From Candidatus Brachybacter algidus (GTDB lineage: Bacteria; Bacteroidota; Bacteroidia; Chitinophagales; Saprospiraceae), in NCBI GenBank assembly GCA_016711705.1, contig JADJSK010000002.1, forward strand, positions 434,001 to 498,000: a stretch of 64,000 nt of DNA. The letters are read 5' to 3'. Numbering within the stretch: the first letter of the stretch is position 1; every line of letters begins with the position of its first letter. The notes beneath the pieces are model-generated. The model was not told where the DNA came from. It ran no database searches and saw nothing but the letters and a program-made list of their open reading frames with translations. A program made the translations under genes and the position numbers. Below, in pieces: positions 17,705 through 26,049 of this stretch.

Positions 17705-19168
17705 ATGCAATACGAACAGTTGTATTCATTTATAATGGATAAACTTAAGGCTGATTTACCTACTTATTTAACATATCATAATGCTCAACATACTGAAAAT
17801 GTAATAAAGGCTTCTATTCACTTAGCAAGTATGGAAAATGTGGATGGAAAGGAGTTGATATTGTTAAAAACGGCCGCATTAATGCATGATACCGGGTTTC
17901 TGGAAAGTCACATCACTCATGAAATATTGTCCTGCAAATTTGCAAATCAATATCTTCCTGACTTCAACTACATTCAATCTGACATAGATTTAATCTGTCA
18001 AATGATTATGGCGACCAGATTGCCGCAGTTGCCGAAAGATCCATTGAGTCGTATATTGTGTGATGCAGATCTGTATTACCTCGGAACTGAAGTATATGAA
18101 GAATACGCAGAGAAACTGTTCAACGAATTTCTGAAATTGAAAGTCATAAAGAACAGAGCTGAGTGGAATCGCATGCAATTGGAATTCCTTTCATCTCATA
18201 AATATTTTACTCCTTCGGCAATAATTAATCTGGAGAAGCAAAAGCAGTCCAACCTCGATAGAGTGATTGGGCGCGATGATAAGACAAAACCTCAAGAAAA
18301 TAAAAAACTTAGTTGGGCCGATATTCTGCAAGATGGGCTGATGATGGCTCTGGGTGTTACATTCTCTGGTATGGCACTAAAGTGTTTCTTAGTTCCAAAT
18401 CATTTTTTTGACGGCGGTATTACCGGTATTTCTCTTTTAATTCATGAGATATATCACATCGACCTTACATTGCTCATCATACTTTTTAATTTACCATTGA
18501 TAGCTGTGGGTTATTATTCGGTCAGTAAATCTTTTGCTTACCGGACATTGATCAGCGTGGTATTGCTTGGTCTCGCATTATATCTCATCCCTGAAGTTCC
18601 GCTGACACACGATAAGTTAATTATATCAGTATTTGGTGGGGCATTTCTTGGAATTGGTATTGGCTTGGTGATGCGTGCTGGAGCAGCGCTGGATGGAATT
18701 GAAGTCCTGGCACATTATACACTCAAAAGAACCTCCTTCACAATAACGGAAATTATTTTAGGGATAAATATCTTGATATTCTCTATCGCTGCACTGCAAT
18801 TTGGGTTAGAAACTGCTCTCTATTCTATTCTGACTTATTTTACCGCTACCAGATGTATTGATTATGTGGTAGAAGGACTTCAAGCGAAAACCGGTGTGAC
18901 CATTATCTCCGGAAAAAGTGAGATCATTAAATATCAATTGGTCAACCATTTAGGAAGAGGAATTACCGTTTACAAAGGAGAGCGCGGATTTCTACCCGGT
19001 AAATTTGAAGAAAGCGCAGATGTCGACATTATATTCACGGTGATCACCCGACTAGAATTAAGAAAACTCAAAAATCTAATTAAAGATGTTGATCCGAATG
19101 CTTTTGTATTTGCCAATACGATCAAGGATACGAGTGGAGGGATTTTGAATCGGAGGCACCAGCATTAG
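17705..19168 (+). CDS. HD-domain / YitT membrane protein fusion
   Basis: Two unrelated modules in 487 residues. Residues 1-185 look like an HD-type metal-dependent phosphohydrolase: His25 and His29 in HNAQH, His61-Asp62 in MHDTG and Asp120/Asp122 in CDADL. After a charged linker, residues about 200-487 match the YitT family: five or so membrane helices including GGITGISLLI and GAALDGIEVLAHYTL, then the soluble C-terminal DUF2179 domain ending in DPNAFVFANTIKDTSGG. YitT proteins are usually about 290 residues and stand alone, so the HD front end is unusual. Placed directly after an adenylate cyclase, it could degrade or respond to a nucleotide signal; this is inference. No frameshift explains the join, the frame is continuous. 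Confidence 0.82.
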   Translation: MQYEQLYSFIMDKLKADLPTYLTYHNAQHTENVIKASIHLASMENVDGKELILLKTAALMHDTGFLESHITHEILSCKFANQYLPDFNYIQSDIDLICQMIMATRLPQLPKDPLSRILCDADLYYLGTEVYEEYAEKLFNEFLKLKVIKNRAEWNRMQLEFLSSHKYFTPSAIINLEKQKQSNLDRVIGRDDKTKPQENKKLSWADILQDGLMMALGVTFSGMALKCFLVPNHFFDGGITGISLLIHEIYHIDLTLLIILFNLPLIAVGYYSVSKSFAYRTLISVVLLGLALYLIPEVPLTHDKLIISVFGGAFLGIGIGLVMRAGAALDGIEVLAHYTLKRTSFTITEIILGINILIFSIAALQFGLETALYSILTYFTATRCIDYVVEGLQAKTGVTIISGKSEIIKYQLVNHLGRGITVYKGERGFLPGKFEESADVDIIFTVITRLELRKLKNLIKDVDPNAFVFANTIKDTSGGILNRRHQH

Positions 19169-19302
19169 GTAATGGGTAATGAGTAATGGGTAATGAGATC
19201 GGTCAGGGGAGCTAGATTTGGATGGCAGGCATTCTAGCAAAGATTAAAACACAGGCGATAATTTTTCGATGAAAAATGAAGAATGAAAGATGAAAAATGA
19301 GA
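19169..19302. repeat. two heptanucleotide-phased repeats
   Basis: 19169-19196 is four 7-nt units of the type GTAATGG/GTAATGA. 19268-19302 is five 7-nt units of the type GATGAAA/AATGAAG. The units vary at fixed positions but keep the 7-nt spacing. They occupy part of the 395-bp gap between the HD-YitT gene and hemJ. Confidence 0.75.
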
Positions 19303-19407
19303 GCAAGAATTGTTGCTATTTCTGATCCAAAGGCTATTTACAAATATCCGAATAAGATAAATATGCTAATAATAAATTCAATTTTAATTTTAAAGAATCC
19401 ATTCAAT

Positions 19408-19440
19408 CTTCGCGTTCAACAGCCTTTGACTTTAGTCAGG
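19408..19440 (+). repeat. REP-like repeat, CGTTCAA family
   Basis: One copy of a repeat of about 33 bp beginning CTTCGCGTTCAACAGCC and containing the short palindrome TTGACTTTAGTCA. Other copies are at 27576-27894 (four, both orientations) and 39744-39778. The rest of the gap to 19563 is AT-rich without a recognisable element. Confidence 0.65.
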
Positions 19441-19563
19441 AGAAAATAATGAATTTTTAGGCCTCAAAGGTCGTTTCTGCACAGAAAATTGCGATAGCTG
19501 TTTGCTCCCTTTTAAATCAAGAATATATCGCTTACACTAAAAATAACAATTAACAACTAACAA

Positions 19564-20100
19564 TTACCCCCTATAGTGTTTATAAATCTTCACTGCCGAC
19601 ATCAATACAACTATAAAAGCAACTAATCCTAAAATCCCCCATACAAATGACAAACTTTGCTTGACAGATGCAAGAAAAACAATAGCAAATAGCAGAATTG
19701 TTGCCACTTCATTCCATATTCTAAGTTGATTCGAACTGTACTTAAAAATTCCTTTTTTCTGGTTGGCAACCAACTGGTGAATAGTAAAATGATAGATGTA
19801 AAGGAGTATTACAAAACCCAGCTTTACATGTAACCAGGTAAATTGTCCAAAATCAGTAAAATACCCGCCCATATACATGACTGTTGGCCCAAGAAACAGC
19901 GTCAATATCGCAGAAGGCCAGGTGATGATGTACCACAGTCGATAGATCATAATCGAATATTGCTTTTGCAGCACAGCTTTTGCTGTCTCTATTTCATCGT
20001 TTGCCTCCGTATTATAAATCAGTAGTCGCACGATATAAAACAACCCTGCGAACCATGTCACTATGAAGATTATGTGAAGCGCTTTTAGATAGAGAAACAT
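19564..20100 (-). CDS. hemJ: HemJ-type protoporphyrinogen IX oxidase
   Basis: The 178-residue membrane protein begins MFLYLKALHIIFIVTWFAG and continues LFYIVRLLIY, the typical HemJ (UPF0093) opening with the conserved His and Arg. About four to five membrane helices follow, with the conserved WP-A pattern in YIITWPSAILTL and HVKLGFVILLYIYH. HemJ oxidises protoporphyrinogen IX to protoporphyrin IX in heme synthesis. The gene stands alone between repeat-rich spacers, transcribed on the minus strand. Heme made by this route would supply the cytochromes encoded at 29976-38136. Confidence 0.9.
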   Translation of the reverse strand: MFLYLKALHIIFIVTWFAGLFYIVRLLIYNTEANDEIETAKAVLQKQYSIMIYRLWYIITWPSAILTLFLGPTVMYMGGYFTDFGQFTWLHVKLGFVILLYIYHFTIHQLVANQKKGIFKYSSNQLRIWNEVATILLFAIVFLASVKQSLSFVWGILGLVAFIVVLMSAVKIYKHYRG

Positions 20101-20132
20101 GGAATATGATGATGAAACATGAAAGATAGACG

Positions 20133-20350
20133 GATGTCAGAAGTCAGATGTCAGATGTCGAAAATTAGAGGTTAGAAGTCAGAAATTAGAAATTAGAATG
20201 ACCGGTGGAAACCGGATGTTTGGGATTATTGCTGATTACTTATCACCTGATCACCCATCACTTGATCACTTATTACCCATTACTCATTACTCATTACCAC
20301 TGATTACCGATTACTGACCACTGACCACTGTCTACTGATTACTCATTACC
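20133..20350. repeat. heptanucleotide-phased repeat tract
   Basis: Two arrays with a 7-nt period fill the space between hemJ and the SPFH gene. 20133-20200 has units such as ATGTCAG, AAGTCAG and ATTAGAA; about 20236-20350 has units such as ACTCATT, ATTACTG and ACCACTG repeated with substitutions. Between them a small hairpin CCGGTGGAAACCGG is seen at 20202-20215. No coding potential. Confidence 0.8.
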
Positions 20351-20359
20351 TATATTGTC

Positions 20360-21289
20360 CTATTTCTTTTCAAGCAGGTTAATCTGATTAATCGCCATCA
20401 TATTCTTAAGCGTACGCTCCATTCCCTCAGTGCTGCCATCGAGGAAGATGACGTTTCCTTTACCATTTTCAGCGATCTGCTTGATAGATTCTGTCCACAT
20501 TGTAAATAGAATTACAGAGGTATCCAGGTTGGCATCATGCATTTCTTTGCTGGCTTGAGACATACCCCGTGCTACTTCTTCACGGAATGATGCAACCGCT
20601 TGTCCACGCATTCTGGAAGCTTCTCTTTCAGCTTCTGCAGCGATTTTGATCGCATTACCTTCAGCTTCCGCAGATTTGGTTTTTGTGATTAATAGAGCTT
20701 GACCTTCATTTTCAGCGGCAGCTTTTAAGTTGTTAGATGCTACGACTTTTGCCATTGAACGCATTACTTCTTCGTCGAATGAAATATCATTGATCTGAAG
20801 ATCTATCAGGTGGTAACCCCATTCTTCTAACATGACATCCACATTTTCTTTAACCTGTTCAACGATTTCTCTTCTAAGAGTAAGTACTTCTGATTGTTTT
20901 TTAGTCGCAACATATGCACGGATACTACCTTCTACAACTCTGGACAGTGTCTGCATAAAAGCTCTTTCGTCAATAAATTTGAAGGCTACAGCCTTTATCG
21001 TTTCTTCATTATTACTTAGCACTGCATACAATAACATAGAAGTAAAGTGCACGTTCGCCTGATCGATTGTTGTCGCCTGAAAACCAAGTTCAATCGATCT
21101 ATTTTGGATGGAGATCGTTTTAAAAACTTGCTCCAAAAATGGAATTTTAAAATTCAAACCAGGTAATAAAACCCGCTGATATTTTCCAAACATGGTGATT
21201 ACGGCTACAGTACCTTGACGCACTGTCACTAATCCGGAGAAAACAAATAGTGCCGCAAGGACGACAAGAATTATTACTGGAATACTCAT
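20360..21289 (-). CDS. SPFH/Band 7 membrane protein (stomatin-like)
   Basis: The 309-residue product starts with one membrane helix (residues 3-22), then the SPFH domain: VRQGTVAVITMFGKYQR, LPGLNFKIPFLEQV and the EWGYHLIDLQINDI segment. A long alanine- and glutamate-rich helix (about 200-250) should drive oligomerisation. Family members form ring-like assemblies at the membrane and often work with a membrane protease (NfeD) or scaffold microdomains; no nfeD gene is adjacent here. Size and order are normal for the family. Specific partner unknown. Confidence 0.9.
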   Translation of the reverse strand: MSIPVIILVVLAALFVFSGLVTVRQGTVAVITMFGKYQRVLLPGLNFKIPFLEQVFKTISIQNRSIELGFQATTIDQANVHFTSMLLYAVLSNNEETIKAVAFKFIDERAFMQTLSRVVEGSIRAYVATKKQSEVLTLRREIVEQVKENVDVMLEEWGYHLIDLQINDISFDEEVMRSMAKVVASNNLKAAAENEGQALLITKTKSAEAEGNAIKIAAEAEREASRMRGQAVASFREEVARGMSQASKEMHDANLDTSVILFTMWTESIKQIAENGKGNVIFLDGSTEGMERTLKNMMAINQINLLEKK

Positions 21290-21379
21290 AGTATTTTAAA
21301 TTTTGTTATTTAGGTTGTAAACATGGTGAAGATACACATTAGTTCTAAATGCTGAATATTTTAGACGAATTCAATTTTC

Positions 21380-22261
21380 CTACTGAACTGTGGCCAGCAT
21401 CATCGTCATGAATGCTTCAAGCTTGTTATCTTCGATTAATAGTTGATGTGCATGATGTTGTAATTTTTCATTGTAGTCTTCTGCATCTAATATTGCTTTT
21501 ATATTTTCTTCTTTGGCAAAAGCTATTAATTCCTCGGCTTCAGGCATTTTCTCTACGCTTGCCAATGCGCCAAGATCATTCGCAGTCAGGATCTTGCTTT
21601 TAATAAAATGCTCAGGTAATCCATCAAATCCAATTGGAATCGGTTGAACAGGTTGGTGTATTGTATACACTGCATCTCCAGAAGCTCTTGCATAATAAAG
21701 CCTGCCCATTCTGCCCATGAGGTCAATTTTATCGGGATCGATCCGGTTTCTTTCATCTATGATCGAATCATCTACATGGATCTGCACCACTTCACATATT
21801 ACCAGATTGCCTGCACCTCCGTCTTCACCAAGTGGAATGATCTGGGTTACTTTGCACTCTAGCTGAGCCAAACATTCTTTTACTCTTGGAGGTTTTACTA
21901 TAGTGGATGCAATAGGTGTTAGACCAGATTTTTCAAACTCATTCACACCATTGGGATAGTCTATACTGCACAATGCCATTTGCCTTACAATTGGGTAGGA
22001 GACTGCGTTGATGACACATTCACCAGTCTCAATCACATTGGCCAAAGTATCTTTCGTGGTATTATCGGCGACTCTTCTATTGGCGCTGAAGACGACGATT
22101 GGAGGATTCGAGCTGAAGCAATTGAAGAAACTGAATGGTGCCAGATTTACGTTGCCTTTGGCATCCATACTGCTAACAAAAGCGATGGGTCGAGGCGCTA
22201 CTATGGCAAGTAAAAACTGGTGTAAGTCTTTGGTATTTATGGTTTTAGGATCGATGATCAT
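21380..22261 (-). CDS. flavin reductase-like protein (FMN-binding split barrel)
   Basis: The 293 residues match the flavin reductase / DIM6-NTAB family: MIIDPKTINTKDLHQFLLA, then PRPIAFVSSMDAKGNVNLAP, SFFNCFSSNPPIVVFSANRR, and a later LVICEVVQIHVDDSI. The conserved PRPI--VS and N-APFSFFN motifs mark the FMN-binding half. Such proteins reduce flavin with NAD(P)H for a partner oxygenase or serve as general reductases. The last 90 residues are less typical but common in Bacteroidota homologues. No oxygenase gene lies adjacent, so the partner is unknown. Confidence 0.88.
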   Translation of the reverse strand: MIIDPKTINTKDLHQFLLAIVAPRPIAFVSSMDAKGNVNLAPFSFFNCFSSNPPIVVFSANRRVADNTTKDTLANVIETGECVINAVSYPIVRQMALCSIDYPNGVNEFEKSGLTPIASTIVKPPRVKECLAQLECKVTQIIPLGEDGGAGNLVICEVVQIHVDDSIIDERNRIDPDKIDLMGRMGRLYYARASGDAVYTIHQPVQPIPIGFDGLPEHFIKSKILTANDLGALASVEKMPEAEELIAFAKEENIKAILDAEDYNEKLQHHAHQLLIEDNKLEAFMTMMLATVQ

Positions 22262-22423
22262 AGCAGTATTTTATATTAAAGATTTAAATGTCTGAGTTGC
22301 TTATTAAATTGTTAATCAATAAATTAAATATTTAATATTTTAAAAATATAGATAACTAGATCGCTGTACTTTAAATAGTGAGTTCAATATTTAAAGTTAT
22401 ATAAAAGGTTTGATTTGCTGTAC

Positions 22424-22468
22424 TCAATCATCGAAGTTTCATTCTGACTTCTAATTTTAATTTCTAAT
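22424..22468 (+). repeat. CAATCATCGAAGTTTC repeat with heptad tail
   Basis: The sequence CTCAATCATCGAAGTTTC followed by TTCTGAC/TTCTAAT-type 7-nt units recurs at 63911-63956 in the same orientation, and in reverse at 46338-46403 and 46970-47010 with small changes. It overlaps the last codons of folB by a few bases. Confidence 0.6.
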
Positions 22469-22937
22469 TTGCAATTTTAGATTGAGTAATAGCAATACTT
22501 TGTGAGTTGGTTTCTTGCATCGAAACTTCAGTTAATGAAGTGCGGGTTTCGAAGCAACCGGTTCTAAGTTCCACCACGGTGGATACCACCATTGGGAGTG
22601 TCAGTGGTTTAAGTTTTCGGATGGAGAGATCTATGCCGTTTATATTAGGCCAGACGTTGCTTATTTTTTGAATAATTTTTTGTGCTACGGTCTCCAAAAG
22701 ATCTTCATCTGTAGAGAAAATTTCCCTTGTGATGGTCACCAGGTGCGCATAATCAATCGTTTCATTCATATCGGTGATGATCTTTTCGGTGATTGGAAAA
22801 GCTACTTTTAAAGATACGTCGAAGTGATTTCCAAGGAGTTTTTCCTCAGGATATAAACCTGTTTTCGATCTGATCGATAGATTTTCAAAACCAACATTCA
22901 TGGTCATGGTCAGTAATTTTTTGGCAAAATAATTCAT
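22464..22937 (-). CDS. folB: dihydroneopterin aldolase
   Basis: A FolB-family protein of the folate pathway, converting dihydroneopterin to 6-hydroxymethyl-dihydropterin. Family signs are GFENLSIRSKTGLYPEEKLLGN, the DYAHL-like segment TIDYAHLVTITREIF, and the LLETVAQKIIQKI helix followed by the IDLSIRKLKP strand. The typical protein is about 120 residues; here an N-terminal extension of about 11 residues and a polar C-terminal tail of about 35 make 157. The in-frame ATG codons at 22907 or 22901 fit the family start better than 22937. The gene overlaps a repeat at its 3' end. Confidence 0.85.
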   Translation of the reverse strand: MNYFAKKLLTMTMNVGFENLSIRSKTGLYPEEKLLGNHFDVSLKVAFPITEKIITDMNETIDYAHLVTITREIFSTDEDLLETVAQKIIQKISNVWPNINGIDLSIRKLKPLTLPMVVSTVVELRTGCFETRTSLTEVSMQETNSQSIAITQSKIAN

Positions 22938-23004
22938 TTGTAAGCTATAATCCTACTCTGACACTAAAAAATAAATTAATATTGCGGTCAAATGCTGAAA
23001 TCTA

Positions 23005-23811
23005 TTGGCTAAAAAAAGCACTATATCAAATTTTCTGGCGAATTGTATCGCTTACATCAGAGTAACTTTAAGTATACTTTGTCTTGTCATTCAAGTCCCG
23101 ATTCTTCATATTGAAAGTATGATATTCGGTTATACACCCGAGCGTGGATTCAAGTATAGAAGGCGCTTTGCGGCTTATTATATCTTTATCTTGAATGTAA
23201 AAATTACCAAAAAAGGTAATTCAGAACTCAAGAATGCGCTATACGTCTGCAACCATCGGATGATGATCGATCCTCTTGTACTACTGCGTCATTGTGATGC
23301 CTACATTGTTTCAAAGGCAGAAGTTGCAGATTATCCGGTGCTAGGCAGTGGCGCGAAAAATACCGGAGTCATCTTTGTACAACGGGATCACCGTGGTTCC
23401 CGGGCCGCAATTAAGGAGAAAATAGGGGAATTACTTGAAAGAGGGGACAGTGTTGCAATATTTCCGGAAGGCACAGTCAACCTTAAGGATACGACTTCTG
23501 ATTTCTCAAAAGGATCCTTTGATCAGGCAGCTTCGGTAGGTTGTGCTGTGGTGCCTGTGGCGCTTGACTTTGCGGACAGGACAGTATATTGGGGCGAAGA
23601 TATATCGTTGATGGCGCATTTTCTGGATGTGTTCAGGAGAAGAAAACTAGTGTGTGAAATAGTCTTTGGTGATCCAATATATTCAAACGACCCAATCGAA
23701 TTAATGGAAAAGTCCAGAACTTTTATTGATGATGAGTTGATTAAGATGCGTGTCAAATGGGACAATGATCCGAAGTCTTCCTCAAGAGTTGCTGCTAGAA
23801 GTAGAGCTTGA
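23005..23811 (+). CDS. plsC: 1-acyl-sn-glycerol-3-phosphate acyltransferase
   Basis: A lysophospholipid acyltransferase of 268 residues that would acylate lysophosphatidic acid at the inner membrane. It has an N-terminal membrane segment, the H-x4-D catalytic motif in NHRMMIDP, the GVIFVQRDHRGSR segment and the FPEGT motif. The start is uncertain: the open frame begins with TTG at 23005 and a stop lies just upstream, while an ATG at 22992 is one base out of frame. A single-base error in the A-rich stretch would join them. The C-terminal tail is rich in Ser and Arg. The symbol rests on family membership. Confidence 0.85.
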   Translation: MAKKSTISNFLANCIAYIRVTLSILCLVIQVPILHIESMIFGYTPERGFKYRRRFAAYYIFILNVKITKKGNSELKNALYVCNHRMMIDPLVLLRHCDAYIVSKAEVADYPVLGSGAKNTGVIFVQRDHRGSRAAIKEKIGELLERGDSVAIFPEGTVNLKDTTSDFSKGSFDQAASVGCAVVPVALDFADRTVYWGEDISLMAHFLDVFRRRKLVCEIVFGDPIYSNDPIELMEKSRTFIDDELIKMRVKWDNDPKSSSRVAARSRA

Positions 23812-23867
23812 TATTTTTGAGTAGAAACTCCTAAACCTAAAAAATTCAACTTGCAATCATTAGTTTT

Positions 23868-25354
23868 TTAATTTATAACGATCAACTTACCTGATTTTAT
23901 CATTTTACCTTTCTCATCATGAATAGTATATAACACCAGTCCGGTGCATGAATTATCGAACTGAAGTACATTTTCCCTGGATTTATTTTTCTTCATATTA
24001 AGTGACCCGTGAGGTCAAATGCTTGAAATATTGACTCCTTGCCATAAACATTTAAATCTACAAAAACCTGTCCTGATGTAGGATTAGGATAGATATTCGC
24101 TATATTTCCATTTTCCTCCGGAGATATAAAGGTATTAAGGGTTTCCGTTGAAATATTAGTTTTACACAATGGGTCTATACAGCCATCAGGAAGTATTTTG
24201 GCAAGCCATCCTTGTTCAGCACCTGGCCCTGGAGTATGATTAAAAAAACTACCGCAACCAATGATGTTACCTTCAGGTAAAATTGCTGAAGCTTTTAACA
24301 CTTGAAAATAACCTGTAGAACCCTGAATTGAATTATTAACATATTTATGCCTCCATTGGATTTCACCATCTTGATTTATTCTAATTGCCAGCCCTTTCCC
24401 AAATAATTCTCCTATAATTGTAAAACTGCCATCATTATTTTTCTCCATATCATATAGTAAACTATTATTTTTTTCACCTTCAGCAAATCTCCTTTCCCAA
24501 ATGACTTTCCCTGCGCTATCTATTCGAGTTATTCTAGTTTCCGTAGTATAAATATCAGGAGGATTTGGAAAATCATGAGAAACATAAATATAACCCCCAT
24601 CTCCTATAGTATCTAAACTGTAACATGCACCTTCATTTATTTTTTCTGATTTCACTTCTTTAATAATATTTCCTGAGGTATCTATGGTTAAAATAGAAAG
24701 TCCGGAACCTATAATTTTTTTAGAAAGAGTCAAAGTTATCTCGTTACTTTTATACTTTTTAATTTGATGAAGTATTGCTGTCGAGTCAGAATATATATTG
24801 TTCCAAACTAAATTCCCCAAATTGTCAGTTTTTAACAATCCAACAAATGCGTCATTTTCTGGTGTACTTACAATGCTAGCTGAATAATAATGATTAAGTA
24901 TTTCAATAGATTCAATGCTCAAAGTTGTCGAATTGCCTATATTGTATATTTTAGAAAATTCGATATTAAAGTTTTTATCTAACTTGTATAATACTTCATG
25001 GCTCCAGACATCAAATGCAGAAATGAAAATTAAGTAGCCGCCATCTGAAGTTGTAGAAATTTTGGCAAATTCATAAGGTATAACTGATTCCTTGTCTTCC
25101 GGGTGGTATAATATTTTTATCCGGGCTAGATTGCCTAGCGTGTCGAAACGTGCGATAAAAGCATTCTGATTCCACCTTATAGTATCATCATTTATTTGAC
25201 CAAATACCGTCAAGGAATCATTCTCATATAGAACATCCTGAAATCGAGTAAATCTATCAGTACTTGAAAAAGGGTAATATTGGCTTAGGTATGTTTCTTG
25301 TGCATTTAGAGATATAGCAAATATTGTAATGAAGATTAATGTGATGAATTTCAT
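23868..25354 (-). CDS. secreted protein with T9SS sorting domain, frameshifted near its end
   Basis: A signal peptide (MKFITLIFITIFAISLNAQ) opens a roughly 400-residue region of repeated short strands, GDGGYIYVS, NDGSFTIIGE and similar, as in beta-propeller-like WD/PQQ-type cargo; no enzyme motif is seen. A C-terminal T9SS sorting domain follows (NIYPNPTSGQVFVDL). The unshifted frame stops at 23993 with FDLTGHLI, but the sequence beyond continues in another frame as NKSRENVLQFDN, then CTGLVLYTIHDEKGKMIKSG and KLIVIN to a stop at 23868, which is the rest of the sorting domain. Adding one A in the AA pair at 23998-23999 restores a 495-residue protein. The cargo's role is unknown. It converges on plsC. 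Confidence 0.8.
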
Positions 25355-25659
25355 ATTAGCAAAATTAGATTTTTTAATTGAATTGGAATTATCTACTTAA
25401 AAGTTTCAGAAGAAGTTATTTTTCTGTCCAAGTCTCGACCTTTTTTAAATAACGATTCCAGAAGGTGTTTTGTCTATCTAAATTACTTTGTGAGCTTTAT
25501 TCATCAACAATAATTGTTTTTTTAAAATGTTATAATCTTCAAAAATATAAGAACATATTTCTTTAAAAGAATAGCAAGAAGGGCCAAAGCAGTTGTTACA
25601 TGAGAAGGGACATAATTTATCTTATGAATTATATGCCTTACAAGAATTGTTTAATTTCG

Positions 25660-25985
25660 AATAAAATCGATTGCCGCCGGCTTTAGCCGACGGTTTGATT
25701 ATAAAAGATTCATGGACTTCAGTCCTATTAAACAATTCAAAACTCAAGTAATACCGAATGGAAATTCGAAATAGGCCATTAAAAATGGCCTAAACGACTT
25801 TCATCTCGGTATTATACGGCATAATATTGGTCTCATTTATATTTGCGTTTCGTATAAGGTTTAATTATTTTAGCCTAATTTAATAGAATTAATCGCTGAA
25901 AAGACGATATTTGACTTAAGCTTATGGCTTCGTAAGCTCACGAGTTGAAAACTCGCGCCAGCCTGCTAAAACTCGCGCCAGTAAT
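25660..25985. repeat. REP-like palindromes in 695-bp gap
   Basis: The gap 25355-26049 holds several stems: GCCGGCTTTAGCCGACGG at about 25678-25695, GGACTTCAGTCC near 25715, GGCCATTAAAAATGGCC near 25773, CGAGTTGAAAACTCG near 25941, and ACTCGCGCCAG repeated twice. These are short, unlike terminators, and several adjoin each other as in REP clusters. The 5' part (25355-25650) is AT-rich with nothing recognisable. Confidence 0.6.
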
Positions 25986-26049
25986 AGTGTTAAAACAGAC
26001 TTATATCTACATGCAAAATAATAATAATTAACAATTAACACCTAACAAT

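Noticed and set aside
16653..19168. A cyclase plus membrane effector of an anti-phage system (Pycsar-like).
   Set aside because: The cyclase has a receiver domain and adenylate-specific Lys/Asp positions, and the neighbour is an HD-YitT protein and not a known Pycsar effector. A two-component output fits better.
20236..20350. A CRISPR array.
   Set aside because: Units are 7 nt long with no unique spacers and no cas genes nearby; it is a degenerate simple repeat.
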